Origin: JBDSKH01 sp050245915
Lineage (GTDB): Bacteria; Actinomycetota; Actinomycetes; Actinomycetales; Microbacteriaceae
Length of the DNA: 28,735 nucleotides
Direction: 5' to 3'
NCBI GenBank assembly: GCA_050245915.1
Contig: JBFWWZ010000040.1
Location: 1-28,735 of the forward strand
Position 1 is the stretch's first letter; every line of letters starts with the position of its first letter. Positions 22,639-28,735 of this stretch are shown piece by piece. The position numbers were made by a program, and so were the translations under genes. The notes beneath the pieces were generated by a model. The model ran no database searches. It saw nothing but the letters and a program-made list of their open reading frames with translations, and had not been told where the DNA came from.

Positions 22639-23256
22639 ATGCCCAAGCCCACCAAGGGTCCCCGTCTCGGCGGCGGTCCGGCGCACGAGCGTCTGCTGCT
22701 CGCGAATCTCGCTGCAGCGCTGTTCACCCACAAGAGCATCCAGACCACCGAGACGAAGGCCAAGCGCCTGCGTCCGCTGGCGGAGCGTCTCATCACCTTC
22801 GCGAAGCGGGGCGACCTGCACGCGCGTCGTCGCGTGCTGTCGGTCATCTCCGACAAGGGCGTCGTGCACGAGCTCTTCACCGAGATCGCGCCGCTCGTCG
22901 CCGACCGCGAGGGCGGCTACACCCGCATCGTGAAGACCGGCTACCGCAAGGGCGACAACGCCCCGATGGCGGTCATCGAGCTGGTGCTCGAGCCCGTCTC
23001 GAAGAAGCCGGCCTCGTCGAAGAAGTCGGCAGCCCGTGCGGAGACGCCGAAGGCCGCCGCGAAGCCGAAGGCGGAGGAGACGGCGACCGAGGAGACCCCG
23101 GCCGAGGAGGCCGTGGAGTCGATCGAGGTCGAGCTTCCGGCCGAGGAGGCTCCCGCCGAGGACGCTCCGGCCGAGGAAGTTCCCGCCGAGGAGGCTCCGG
23201 CCGAGGCCGAGGAGGCTCCCGCCGAGGACGCGCCGGCCGAGGACGACGCCAAGTAG
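22639..23256 (+). CDS. rplQ: 50S ribosomal protein L17 with long acidic C-terminal tail
   Basis: A 50S surface protein. The conserved fold is residues 1-122 (MPKPTKGPRLGGGPAHERLL; FTHKSIQTTETKAKRLRPLA; YTRIVKTGYRKGDNAPMAVI). After it come a short Lys/Ala linker and about 60 residues of Glu/Ala/Pro repeats (PAEEA, PAEDA, PAEEV), giving 205 residues against about 120 usually. The tail is tandem repeats of a 15-nt unit. It is the last gene of the block, 27 nt after rpoA and followed by a strong terminator. Confidence 0.97.
   Translation: MPKPTKGPRLGGGPAHERLLLANLAAALFTHKSIQTTETKAKRLRPLAERLITFAKRGDLHARRRVLSVISDKGVVHELFTEIAPLVADREGGYTRIVKTGYRKGDNAPMAVIELVLEPVSKKPASSKKSAARAETPKAAAKPKAEETATEETPAEEAVESIEVELPAEEAPAEDAPAEEVPAEEAPAEAEEAPAEDAPAEDDAK
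23137..23244 (+). repeat. Tandem 15-nt repeats encoding the L17 acidic tail
   Basis: Seven imperfect copies of Pro-Ala-Glu-Glu/Asp-Ala (one lengthened to seven residues). Repeats such as CCGGCCGAGGAGGCT vary mainly at third codon positions and at Glu/Asp. The unit number is likely to vary between strains. Confidence 0.7.
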
Positions 23257-23268
23257 CATCCGCTTTCC

Positions 23269-23300
23269 CGAAGGGCCCTCGCTGCGGCGGGGGCCCTTCG
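23269..23300 (+). terminator. Terminator of the ribosomal protein block
   Basis: CGAAGGGCCC (23269-23278) and GGGCCCTTCG (23291-23300) form a perfect 10-bp stem with a 12-nt GC-rich loop, starting 12 nt after the rplQ stop. TCGTCGT follows rather than a U-tract. Confidence 0.8.
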
Positions 23301-23303
23301 TCG

Positions 23304-23309
23304 TACGCT
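23304..23309 (+). promoter_or_regulatory. -10-like hexamer, leaderless start of the polymerase gene
   Basis: TACGCT (TANNNT) lies exactly 6 nt before the ATG at 23316, directly after the rplQ terminator. No SD is present and no -35 is recognisable. Confidence 0.5.
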
Positions 23310-23315
23310 CGAAGC

Positions 23316-24329
23316 ATGGCTTCCGAGGCGACGACGATCGAGGTTCCAGGTCCGCACGGCGTTCGCGAGATGCGGGTGTCCAGCCCGAGTCGTGTGCTCT
23401 GGCCGCAACTGGGTATCACGAAGCTCGACTACGTCGAGTACCTGATCTCGGTCGGCGATGCCTTCGTGGCCGCCAACGGCGACCGCCCGGTCGCGCTGCA
23501 ACGCTATCCCGACGGGGTCGACGGCGAGCAGTACTTCTCGAAGAACCCGCCGAAGGGCGCGCCGGACTGGATCCGCACCACCGACGTCACGTTCCCCAGC
23601 GGCCGGGTGCACCCGATGCTCGTCATCGACGAACCCGCCGCCGCCGTCTGGATGGCGCAGATGAACACCATCGTGTTCCACCCGTGGCCGTCGCGGGCCG
23701 GTGACATCGACCACCCCGACCAGCTGCGGCTCGACCTCGATCCCCAGCCGGGCAAAGACTTCCAGGATGCGATCCCCGCCGCGATCGAGCTGCGGGCGGT
23801 CCTGCGCGAGGCGGGTCTCGAGGCGTACGTGAAGACCTCGGGGAACCGGGGCCTCCACATCTACGCGCCGATCGAGCCCACGTACGACTTCATCGGTGTG
23901 CGGCACGCCGTCATCTCGGCCGCCCGCGAACTGGAGCGTCGGATGCCCGACGCCGTGACGACGGCCTGGTGGAAGGAGGAGCGCGGCGAACGCGTGTTCG
24001 TCGACTTCAACCAGGCCGCGCGGGACCGCACGATCGCCGGCGCCTACAGCGCCCGCGCGCGTCCCGACGCCACCGTGTCGACCCCGCTCGACTGGGACGA
24101 GGTCGCGCCGGGTCTCGACCCGACGGCGTTCACCGTGAAGACCGTGCCCGGCCGGCCCGACCCGTGGTCCGACTTCGCCGCGAAGCGCGGCACGATCGAC
24201 ACGCTGCTGCAGTGGTGGGAGCGCGACGTCGCGAACGGGCAGGGCGAGCTGCCGTATCCGCCCGAGCACCCGAAGATGCCGGGCGAGCCGACCCGCGTGC
24301 AGCCGTCGCGCGCCAAGAAGGCCGATTAG
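23316..24329 (+). CDS. LigD-type DNA primase-polymerase (Prim-PolC-like, stand-alone)
   Basis: An archaeo-eukaryotic primase-fold polymerase that fills gaps with rNTPs or dNTPs during repair. The 337-residue protein is a stand-alone polymerase domain without ligase or nuclease parts. Motifs: SPSRVLWPQLGITKLDYVEY at the N-terminus, YPDGVDGEQYFSKNPP, the catalytic metal pair Asp140/Asp142 in LDLDPQPG, nucleotide-binding TSGNRGLHIYAP (174-185) and RTIAGAYSARARPDATVSTP. It converges on an ATP-dependent ligase with a 4-nt 3' overlap. The same pairing of genes occurs in mycobacteria as Prim-PolC and LigC, reported to act in base excision repair. No ku gene is in the window. Confidence 0.92.
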   Translation: MASEATTIEVPGPHGVREMRVSSPSRVLWPQLGITKLDYVEYLISVGDAFVAANGDRPVALQRYPDGVDGEQYFSKNPPKGAPDWIRTTDVTFPSGRVHPMLVIDEPAAAVWMAQMNTIVFHPWPSRAGDIDHPDQLRLDLDPQPGKDFQDAIPAAIELRAVLREAGLEAYVKTSGNRGLHIYAPIEPTYDFIGVRHAVISAARELERRMPDAVTTAWWKEERGERVFVDFNQAARDRTIAGAYSARARPDATVSTPLDWDEVAPGLDPTAFTVKTVPGRPDPWSDFAAKRGTIDTLLQWWERDVANGQGELPYPPEHPKMPGEPTRVQPSRAKKAD

Positions 24330-25369
24330 CTCAGCAGCCCGGACAGGTCGTAGGCGTCCGGCACCTCGAGCTGGTCGTAGGTGCACGACCGGGGGTCGCG
24401 GTCGTCGCGCCACCGCAGGAACTGCACGGCGTGACGGAAACGCCATCCCTCCATCTGGTCGTACGTGACCTCCATGACCCGCTCGGGCCGCAGCTTCACG
24501 AACGAGGCGTCCTTCGACGCCGAGAAGCGGCTGCGCTCGCCCTCCCCGGTCATGATCTCGCCGGCGTCATCCCGCATCACCAGCGGAGCCAGCTCGTCGA
24601 TGAGCTCGAGCCGCCTCGCGTTCGAGAATGCCGACGCACCGCCGACCGGCAGCAGGGTGCCGGCGTCGTCATAGAGCCCGACGAGGAGTGAGCCGACGCC
24701 CTCGCCGGACTTGTGCACCCGGTAGGCGTGCAGCACCACATCGGCGGTGCGCGAGTGCTTGATCTTCAGCATGGTGCGCTTGCCCGGCTCGTACGGCTTC
24801 CCGAGAGGCTTCGCGATGACGCCGTCGAGGCCGGCGCCCTCGAACTCGACCAGCCAGCGTTCGGCGACCGCGGCATCCTGGGTCGTCTGCGACAGGTGGA
24901 TGGGTGCGGTCGCCGTGGAGAGGACCCTCTCGAGCGCCGCGCGACGGTCGGCGAACGCGGCGTCCATGAGCGACGTGCCCCCCTCGGCGAGCAGGTCGAA
25001 TCCGACGAACGAGGCGGGCGTCTCGGCCGCGAGCTTCTGCACCCGGCTGTCGGCGGGGTGGATGCGCTGCGACAGGGCCTCCCAGTCGAGGCGCTCGCCG
25101 CCGGCGGTGGGATGCCGCACGATGATCTCGCCGTCGACGACGGTGCCCGGCGGCAGCTGGGTGCCGAACGCCGCGACGAGCTCGGGGAAGTAGCGGGTCA
25201 GCGGCTTGGATCCGCGGCTGCCGATCTCGACGCCGCCCTCGGGGGAGACCGCCACGATCGCCCGGAAACCATCCCACTTGGGCTCGAACGACAGGCCCGC
25301 ATCGTGTGGGACCGCCGCGACCGGCTTGGCCAGCATGGGCTCGGGGATCGGGTCGAACGGCGCGGCCAT
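24326..25369 (-). CDS. ATP-dependent DNA ligase (LigC-like)
   Basis: Seals nicks using ATP through a ligase-adenylate on lysine. The 347-residue protein has the nucleotidyltransferase domain, with nucleophile Lys31 in EPKWDGFRA (motif I), VGFDLLA (motif III), GLDGVIAKPLGKPYEPGKR (motif IV) and MLKIKHSRTADVVL (motif V), followed by an OB-fold domain. It has no LigD nuclease or polymerase domain and matches LigC size (about 350-360). With the convergent polymerase it forms a two-protein repair set. A TAGGCT hexamer 6 nt before the ATG suggests leaderless transcription. Confidence 0.93.
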   Translation of the reverse strand: MAAPFDPIPEPMLAKPVAAVPHDAGLSFEPKWDGFRAIVAVSPEGGVEIGSRGSKPLTRYFPELVAAFGTQLPPGTVVDGEIIVRHPTAGGERLDWEALSQRIHPADSRVQKLAAETPASFVGFDLLAEGGTSLMDAAFADRRAALERVLSTATAPIHLSQTTQDAAVAERWLVEFEGAGLDGVIAKPLGKPYEPGKRTMLKIKHSRTADVVLHAYRVHKSGEGVGSLLVGLYDDAGTLLPVGGASAFSNARRLELIDELAPLVMRDDAGEIMTGEGERSRFSASKDASFVKLRPERVMEVTYDQMEGWRFRHAVQFLRWRDDRDPRSCTYDQLEVPDAYDLSGLLS

Positions 25370-25375
25370 GCAGGG

Positions 25376-25381
25376 AGCCTA
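25376..25381 (-). promoter_or_regulatory. -10-like hexamer, leaderless start of the ligase gene
   Basis: On the minus strand TAGGCT is followed by CCCTGC and then ATG, the same hexamer-6 nt-start arrangement as at 23304. It suggests the ligase is transcribed separately from the acyltransferase upstream, although the gap is only 51 nt. Confidence 0.5.
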
Positions 25382-25420
25382 CGCGCGGCCCCCGATGGTG
25401 GTCCGCATCCGTGAACGGGG

Positions 25421-27466
25421 CTAGACGGGCTGGGGCAGGGACTGGTTGGCTCTGTCGTCCCGCAGCGGGGGCAGCTCGGCCAGGCGCTGCAGCGCATCCC
25501 GGATGGTGCCGCTGAAGATGCCCGCCCCGACCGGGCCGAAGTGGATCTGGTCGCCCGCCAGCTCGCCCAGCGACGGCTGGATGGTGTCGTGCCAGTTGGC
25601 CAGCTCGACGTTGCGGTAATAGAGGGCGAACGCGGACAGCGTCGAGTTGACGCCATCCGTCCAGCTGCGCGGGGCCTGCACGTTGACGACGACCATCTGC
25701 CGCGTCGGCCCGATCAGGCTGCGGATCTCTTCGAGCACATCCCGGTCGATGGGGCCGTTGGTGCCGAGCGCCAGCACCAGCACCTGACGCAGCTGCCCGG
25801 CGTCGATCAGCGCGCGGATCAGATCGGGGGCGACATAGATCGAACGCGAGACCTGAGCGTCGACGTAGATGCCCGGGAACCGCTCGTACAGGGTCGGGGC
25901 CGCGGCCAGCATCACCGAATCGCCGATCGCCGTGATCTGGTCGCCGCCGACCGGCTGCGGGGCGGCATCCCCCGCCCCCACCGGCTGCACCGCACCCGGG
26001 GTCGCACTCGGCGCCGGAGAAGCGGTGGCCTGCTGGGCGTTCGCCTCGTCGAGGGCCTGCTGGCCGGCCGCGACCAGCAGCTCGGTCTCGCCCCGCCCCG
26101 GATCCGAGGCGATCGCGGCGACAGTGCCGACGCCGCCGGCGAGCACCAGCACCACGATCCAGACCCCCGCGACGAACGCGTGGCGCGCTCCGGTGAACCA
26201 GTGCGCGAACGACGACCAGGTGGTGCGGAACCCGTTGCGGCGGATCGGCTGCTCCACGAACTGATACGAGAGCGCGGCGGCCGCGACCGTGATCACCAGC
26301 GCGACGCCCCCGAGGCCCCAGCCGCTGACGCCGTCACGCGCCCAGCCGGGCAGCGCGGCGACCACCAGCAGGAACACCGGCCAGTGCCAGAGGTACAGAC
26401 CGTAGCTGCGCTCGCCGATCCAGCGCAGCACGGGCGTGTCGAGGATCCGGGCGATCGGGGTGCCGGGCACCAGCAGGGTGGCGATCAGGATCGCACTCAG
26501 CACCGAGACGGCGGCCAGGCCGCCCTGGAACGGCAGCGGCGAGTCCTCCGGCATGAGCACCGCGATGGCCAGGATGCCGACCAGCGCGAGCGGGCCCGTC
26601 ACCCCGAGCACGGTGCGCTGCCACCGCGGCCACTCGAGAGCGTGCGTCGGCCAGGCGACCGCGGCGAACGCTAGTGCGGCGCCGATCGCCAGGCCGAAGA
26701 AGTGGGTGTCGGTGCCGTAGTAGACGCGGGTGGCGTTGTCGGCGCTCCACAGCGTCGCCATCCAGACGGCCGAGCCGGTCGCCAGCACCACCGCAGCGGC
26801 GACCCGGACCCAGCGCGGGACCCTCACGAGCACGACCACCAGCAGCAGCGGCCACAGGAGGTAGAACTGCTCCTCCACGGCCAGCGACCACAGGTTGCGG
26901 AACAGCTCGGGCACCGTCGCATCGAAATAGTTCGACGACGCCGCCAGGAACAGCCAGTTGCTGCTGAACGTGACCGCGCCGAGCACCTGCTGCCCCAGCC
27001 CGACGAGCACATCGCCCCCGACCGCGTAGGCGGCGGTGCAGCACGCCAGCAGCAGCAGGCCGAGCGCGGGCAGGAGGCGCCGCGCGCGCCGTTTCCAGAA
27101 CGCTCCGAGCGCGATGCGCCCCGTCGCCAGGCGCTCGCGCAACAGCAGCGACGTGATGAGGAACCCGCTGATCACGAAGAACAGATCGACGCCGATGTAG
27201 CCGCCGACCACGGCGCCGGGGCTCAGGTGGAAGACGATCACCAGCAGCACGGCGATGGCGCGGAGTCCGTCGAGTCCGGCGACCCGGAAGGGGGCGCTGC
27301 GGGGCTTCTTCGGCTTCTTCGTCCCGGCCTTCTTCGTCCGGGCCTTCTTCGTGCCGGCGTTCGTGCCGGGCTTCGGGGCCACCCGCTTCTTCGGCACCCG
27401 CGCGCGCGGGTGCGCAGCCGTCGCATTCTCGTCGACGGCGTCGAGAGGTCGGGTCTTCGGGGTCAT
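25421..27466 (-). CDS. Membrane acyltransferase with C-terminal SGNH domain (OatA/OafA-like)
   Basis: Likely moves an acyl (usually acetyl) group across the membrane onto a cell-surface sugar. The 681-residue protein has a Lys/Arg-rich cytoplasmic N-terminus (about 1-60, with TKKARTKKAGTKKPKK repeats), then an acyltransferase-3 domain of about ten membrane segments starting at GLDGLRAIAVLLVIVFHL and including GGYIGVDLFFVISGFLITSL and LWSLAVEEQFYLLWP. A single membrane anchor leads to an external SGNH hydrolase-like domain with Ser517 in AIGDSVM, LALGTNG, and Asp639/His642 in DQIHFGP. The target (peptidoglycan, teichoic acid or glycan) cannot be read from the sequence. The ATG at 27466 fits a TAGGCT -10 located 17 nt upstream. 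Confidence 0.9.
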   Translation of the reverse strand: MTPKTRPLDAVDENATAAHPRARVPKKRVAPKPGTNAGTKKARTKKAGTKKPKKPRSAPFRVAGLDGLRAIAVLLVIVFHLSPGAVVGGYIGVDLFFVISGFLITSLLLRERLATGRIALGAFWKRRARRLLPALGLLLLACCTAAYAVGGDVLVGLGQQVLGAVTFSSNWLFLAASSNYFDATVPELFRNLWSLAVEEQFYLLWPLLLVVVLVRVPRWVRVAAAVVLATGSAVWMATLWSADNATRVYYGTDTHFFGLAIGAALAFAAVAWPTHALEWPRWQRTVLGVTGPLALVGILAIAVLMPEDSPLPFQGGLAAVSVLSAILIATLLVPGTPIARILDTPVLRWIGERSYGLYLWHWPVFLLVVAALPGWARDGVSGWGLGGVALVITVAAAALSYQFVEQPIRRNGFRTTWSSFAHWFTGARHAFVAGVWIVVLVLAGGVGTVAAIASDPGRGETELLVAAGQQALDEANAQQATASPAPSATPGAVQPVGAGDAAPQPVGGDQITAIGDSVMLAAAPTLYERFPGIYVDAQVSRSIYVAPDLIRALIDAGQLRQVLVLALGTNGPIDRDVLEEIRSLIGPTRQMVVVNVQAPRSWTDGVNSTLSAFALYYRNVELANWHDTIQPSLGELAGDQIHFGPVGAGIFSGTIRDALQRLAELPPLRDDRANQSLPQPV

Positions 27467-27483
27467 CGGCACAGTCCGCCACC

Positions 27484-27493
27484 AGCCTAGACT
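27484..27493. promoter_or_regulatory. Overlapping divergent -10 hexamers (acyltransferase / truA)
   Basis: AGCCTAGACT contains TAGACT on the plus strand (27488-27493), 6 nt before the truA GTG, and TAGGCT on the minus strand (27489-27484), 17 nt before the acyltransferase ATG. The two share the central TA. With only 33 bp between the genes, one symmetric site may fire both ways. Confidence 0.5.
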
Positions 27494-27499
27494 CGGCGC

Positions 27500-28342
27500 G
27501 TGGAAAGCGGTGAGCCCGATTCGGGGCGCATCCGGCTCGATCTCGCCTACGACGGGACAGGGTTCTCGGGGTGGGCGCGTCAGCCCGGACTGCGCACGGT
27601 GCAGGGGGTGCTCGAGGACGCCCTCGCCACCATCTTCCGCCGCCACGATGCGCCGCCCCGGCTCACCGTCGCCGGACGCACCGACGTGGGGGTGCACGCC
27701 ACCGGACAGGTCGCGCACGTCGACCTCACCCCGGCGCAACTGGGTTCACTGCGGGGCGACCTGGCGAAGCGGCTCAACGGCATCGCGGGCCTCGACTCCG
27801 ACGTGCGGGTCTTCCGCAGCATCGCGGCGCCGCCGGGGTTCGACGCCAGGTTCTCCGCCCTCTGGCGCAGATACGAGTACCGGATCGCAGACGCCGGCGC
27901 CCTGCACGACCCGCGGCGGCGCAGTCACACGCTCTGGCATCCCGCCGCGCTGGACGCCGAGGCGATGCACGCGGCGGCGCAGAGCCTGCTCGGGCTGCAC
28001 GACTTCGCCGCGTTCTGCAAACCCCGCGACGGCGCGACGACGATCCGCACCCTGCAGGAATTCACCTGGGAGCGTGACCCCGACGGCGTGCTGATCGCCC
28101 GGCTTCAGGCCGACGCGTTCTGCCACAGCATGGTGCGCGCCCTCATCGGCGCCTGCGTCGACGCCGCCGCCGACGTCGTGACGCTCCGGGATGCCGCGGT
28201 GCGCACCAGCGCATTCAAGGTCATGCCCGCGAAGGGCCTCACCCTCGTCGAGGTCGGATACCCGCCCGACGCGGAGCTCGCCGCCCGAGCCGAGCAGACC
28301 CGGGGCAAACGCAGTTTGGCGGATCGGCAGCCGGTCGACTAA
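27500..28342 (+). CDS. truA: tRNA pseudouridine(38-40) synthase
   Basis: Converts uridines 38-40 in the tRNA anticodon stem-loop to pseudouridine. The 280-residue protein has IRLDLAYDGTGFSGWARQPG at the N-terminus, the catalytic Asp62 in AGRTDVGVHATGQVAH, FDARFSALWRRYEYRI and the C-terminal FCHSMVRALIGACVDA. The GTG start at 27500 has no SD and lies 6 nt after TAGACT, so the mRNA is probably leaderless. Placement before rplM is common in actinobacteria. Its TAA stop overlaps the rplM promoter and a palindrome. Confidence 0.95.
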   Translation: MESGEPDSGRIRLDLAYDGTGFSGWARQPGLRTVQGVLEDALATIFRRHDAPPRLTVAGRTDVGVHATGQVAHVDLTPAQLGSLRGDLAKRLNGIAGLDSDVRVFRSIAAPPGFDARFSALWRRYEYRIADAGALHDPRRRSHTLWHPAALDAEAMHAAAQSLLGLHDFAAFCKPRDGATTIRTLQEFTWERDPDGVLIARLQADAFCHSMVRALIGACVDAAADVVTLRDAAVRTSAFKVMPAKGLTLVEVGYPPDAELAARAEQTRGKRSLADRQPVD

Positions 28343-28345
28343 CCT
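28316..28345 (+). promoter_or_regulatory. Probable rplM promoter within the truA 3' end
   Basis: TTGGCG (28316-28321), an 18-nt spacer and TAACCT (28340-28345) give a plausible housekeeping promoter; the -10 contains the truA TAA stop. Transcription would begin near 28352, the first base of the second palindrome. Confidence 0.5.
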
Positions 28346-28365
28346 GTACAGGTTGCCTAGGCAAC
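28341..28365 (+). promoter_or_regulatory. Two overlapping perfect palindromes at the rplM start site
   Basis: AACCTGTACAGGTT (28341-28354) and GTTGCCTAGGCAAC (28352-28365) are both perfect 14-bp palindromes sharing GTT. The first covers the -10; the second would form a hairpin at the extreme 5' end of the mRNA. Confidence 0.55.
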
Positions 28366-28462
28366 ACATCCGAGCCCTCCATCGCAGGGTTGCCGCGGAT
28401 CTCACGGCAACGCTCACCGGAGCGGGATTCACGAACACCTCGATCAAGAAAGCGGTCATCTC
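28352..28462 (+). ncRNA. Structured 5' leader of rplM
   Basis: Three hairpins follow each other: GTTGC/GCAAC (28352-28365), GTTGCCG/CGGCAAC with a 9-nt loop (28389-28411) and CGCTC/GAGCG with loop ACCG (28411-28424). GTTGCC and GGCAAC each occur twice, so alternative pairings are possible. The rplM ATG lies 38 nt after the last stem and has only a weak purine stretch (AAGAAAG) as ribosome site. Autoregulation is inferred. Confidence 0.5.
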
Positions 28463-28735
28463 ATGGCGCGTACGTTCAGCCCCAAGCCGGCGGACATCCA
28501 GCGCGAGTGGGTCGTCATCGACGCCACCGACATCGTGCTGGGTCGCCTGGCGTCCCACGCAGCAGCCCTGCTGCGCGGCAAGCACAAGCCGACGTTCGCC
28601 CCCCACATGGACATGGGCGACTTCGTGATCGTCGTCAACGCCGAGAAGGTGGCGCTGACCGGTCAGAAGCTCCAGAAGAAGATGGCCTACCGCCACTCCG
28701 GTTACCCGGGCGGCCTCACCGCCGAGACCTACGTC
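28463..28735 (+). CDS. rplM: 50S ribosomal protein L13 (5' part, runs off the window)
   Basis: An early-assembly protein of the 50S subunit. The first 91 codons are present, starting MARTFSPKPADIQREWVVID; the family length is about 145-150 residues. Conserved segments include ATDIVLGRLASHAAALLRGK, FVIVVNAEKVALTGQK and YRHSGYPGGL. rpsI normally follows and should lie just outside. The gene lies behind its own promoter and a hairpin-rich leader rather than in the upstream ribosomal block. Confidence 0.97.
   Translation, partial: MARTFSPKPADIQREWVVIDATDIVLGRLASHAAALLRGKHKPTFAPHMDMGDFVIVVNAEKVALTGQKLQKKMAYRHSGYPGGLTAETYV

Overview
The window is high-GC actinobacterial DNA, most likely from Microbacteriaceae and plausibly Microbacterium. 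Evidence: the S10-spc-alpha ribosomal protein clusters run as one block in actinobacterial order; several ribosomal proteins carry long charged tails; many starts are GTG, TTG or apparently leaderless; and short palindromic repeats of the GGTTTCGACA...TCAACC type are scattered through it. No rRNA, tRNA, CRISPR array, insertion sequence or prophage gene was seen.

Layout. (1) 3-1826: a small four-helix membrane protein, a type IB DNA topoisomerase, and a small Ala/Lys/Asp-rich helical protein. (2) 1828-7874: a complete histidine-utilisation locus. An IclR regulator (hutR) is divergent from hutH-hutU-hutG-hutI, whose genes overlap or nearly abut. A 20-bp inverted repeat lies over the hutR start and upstream of hutH. 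Together the enzymes take histidine through urocanate, imidazolonepropionate and N-formiminoglutamate to glutamate. (3) 7875-8165: terminator, promoter and hairpin-rich leader of the S10 operon. (4) 8166-23256: rpsJ-rplC-rplD-rplW-rplB-rpsS-rplV-rpsC-rplP-rpmC-rpsQ, rplN-rplX-rplE-rpsH-rplF-rplR-rpsE-rpmD-rplO-secY-adk, then infA-rpmJ-rpsM-rpsK-rpoA-rplQ. rpsN, map and rpsD are not at the places they occupy in some other bacteria. A strong hairpin terminator closes the block. (5) 23316-27466: a LigD-type primase-polymerase and an ATP-dependent DNA ligase (Prim-PolC/LigC type) with overlapping 3' ends, then a membrane acyltransferase with an SGNH domain. (6) 27500-28735: truA and the 5' part of rplM, the latter behind a structured leader.

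Most of the window is ordinary housekeeping DNA. The items most worth a second look are: the dispersed palindromic repeat, in a 33-nt form with a covarying stem and a 19-nt form found in frame in the L4 and L22 tails; hairpin-rich leaders before rpsJ, rpsM and rplM; the HutR-like operator; and a recurring TANNNT-N6-start arrangement implying leaderless transcripts.
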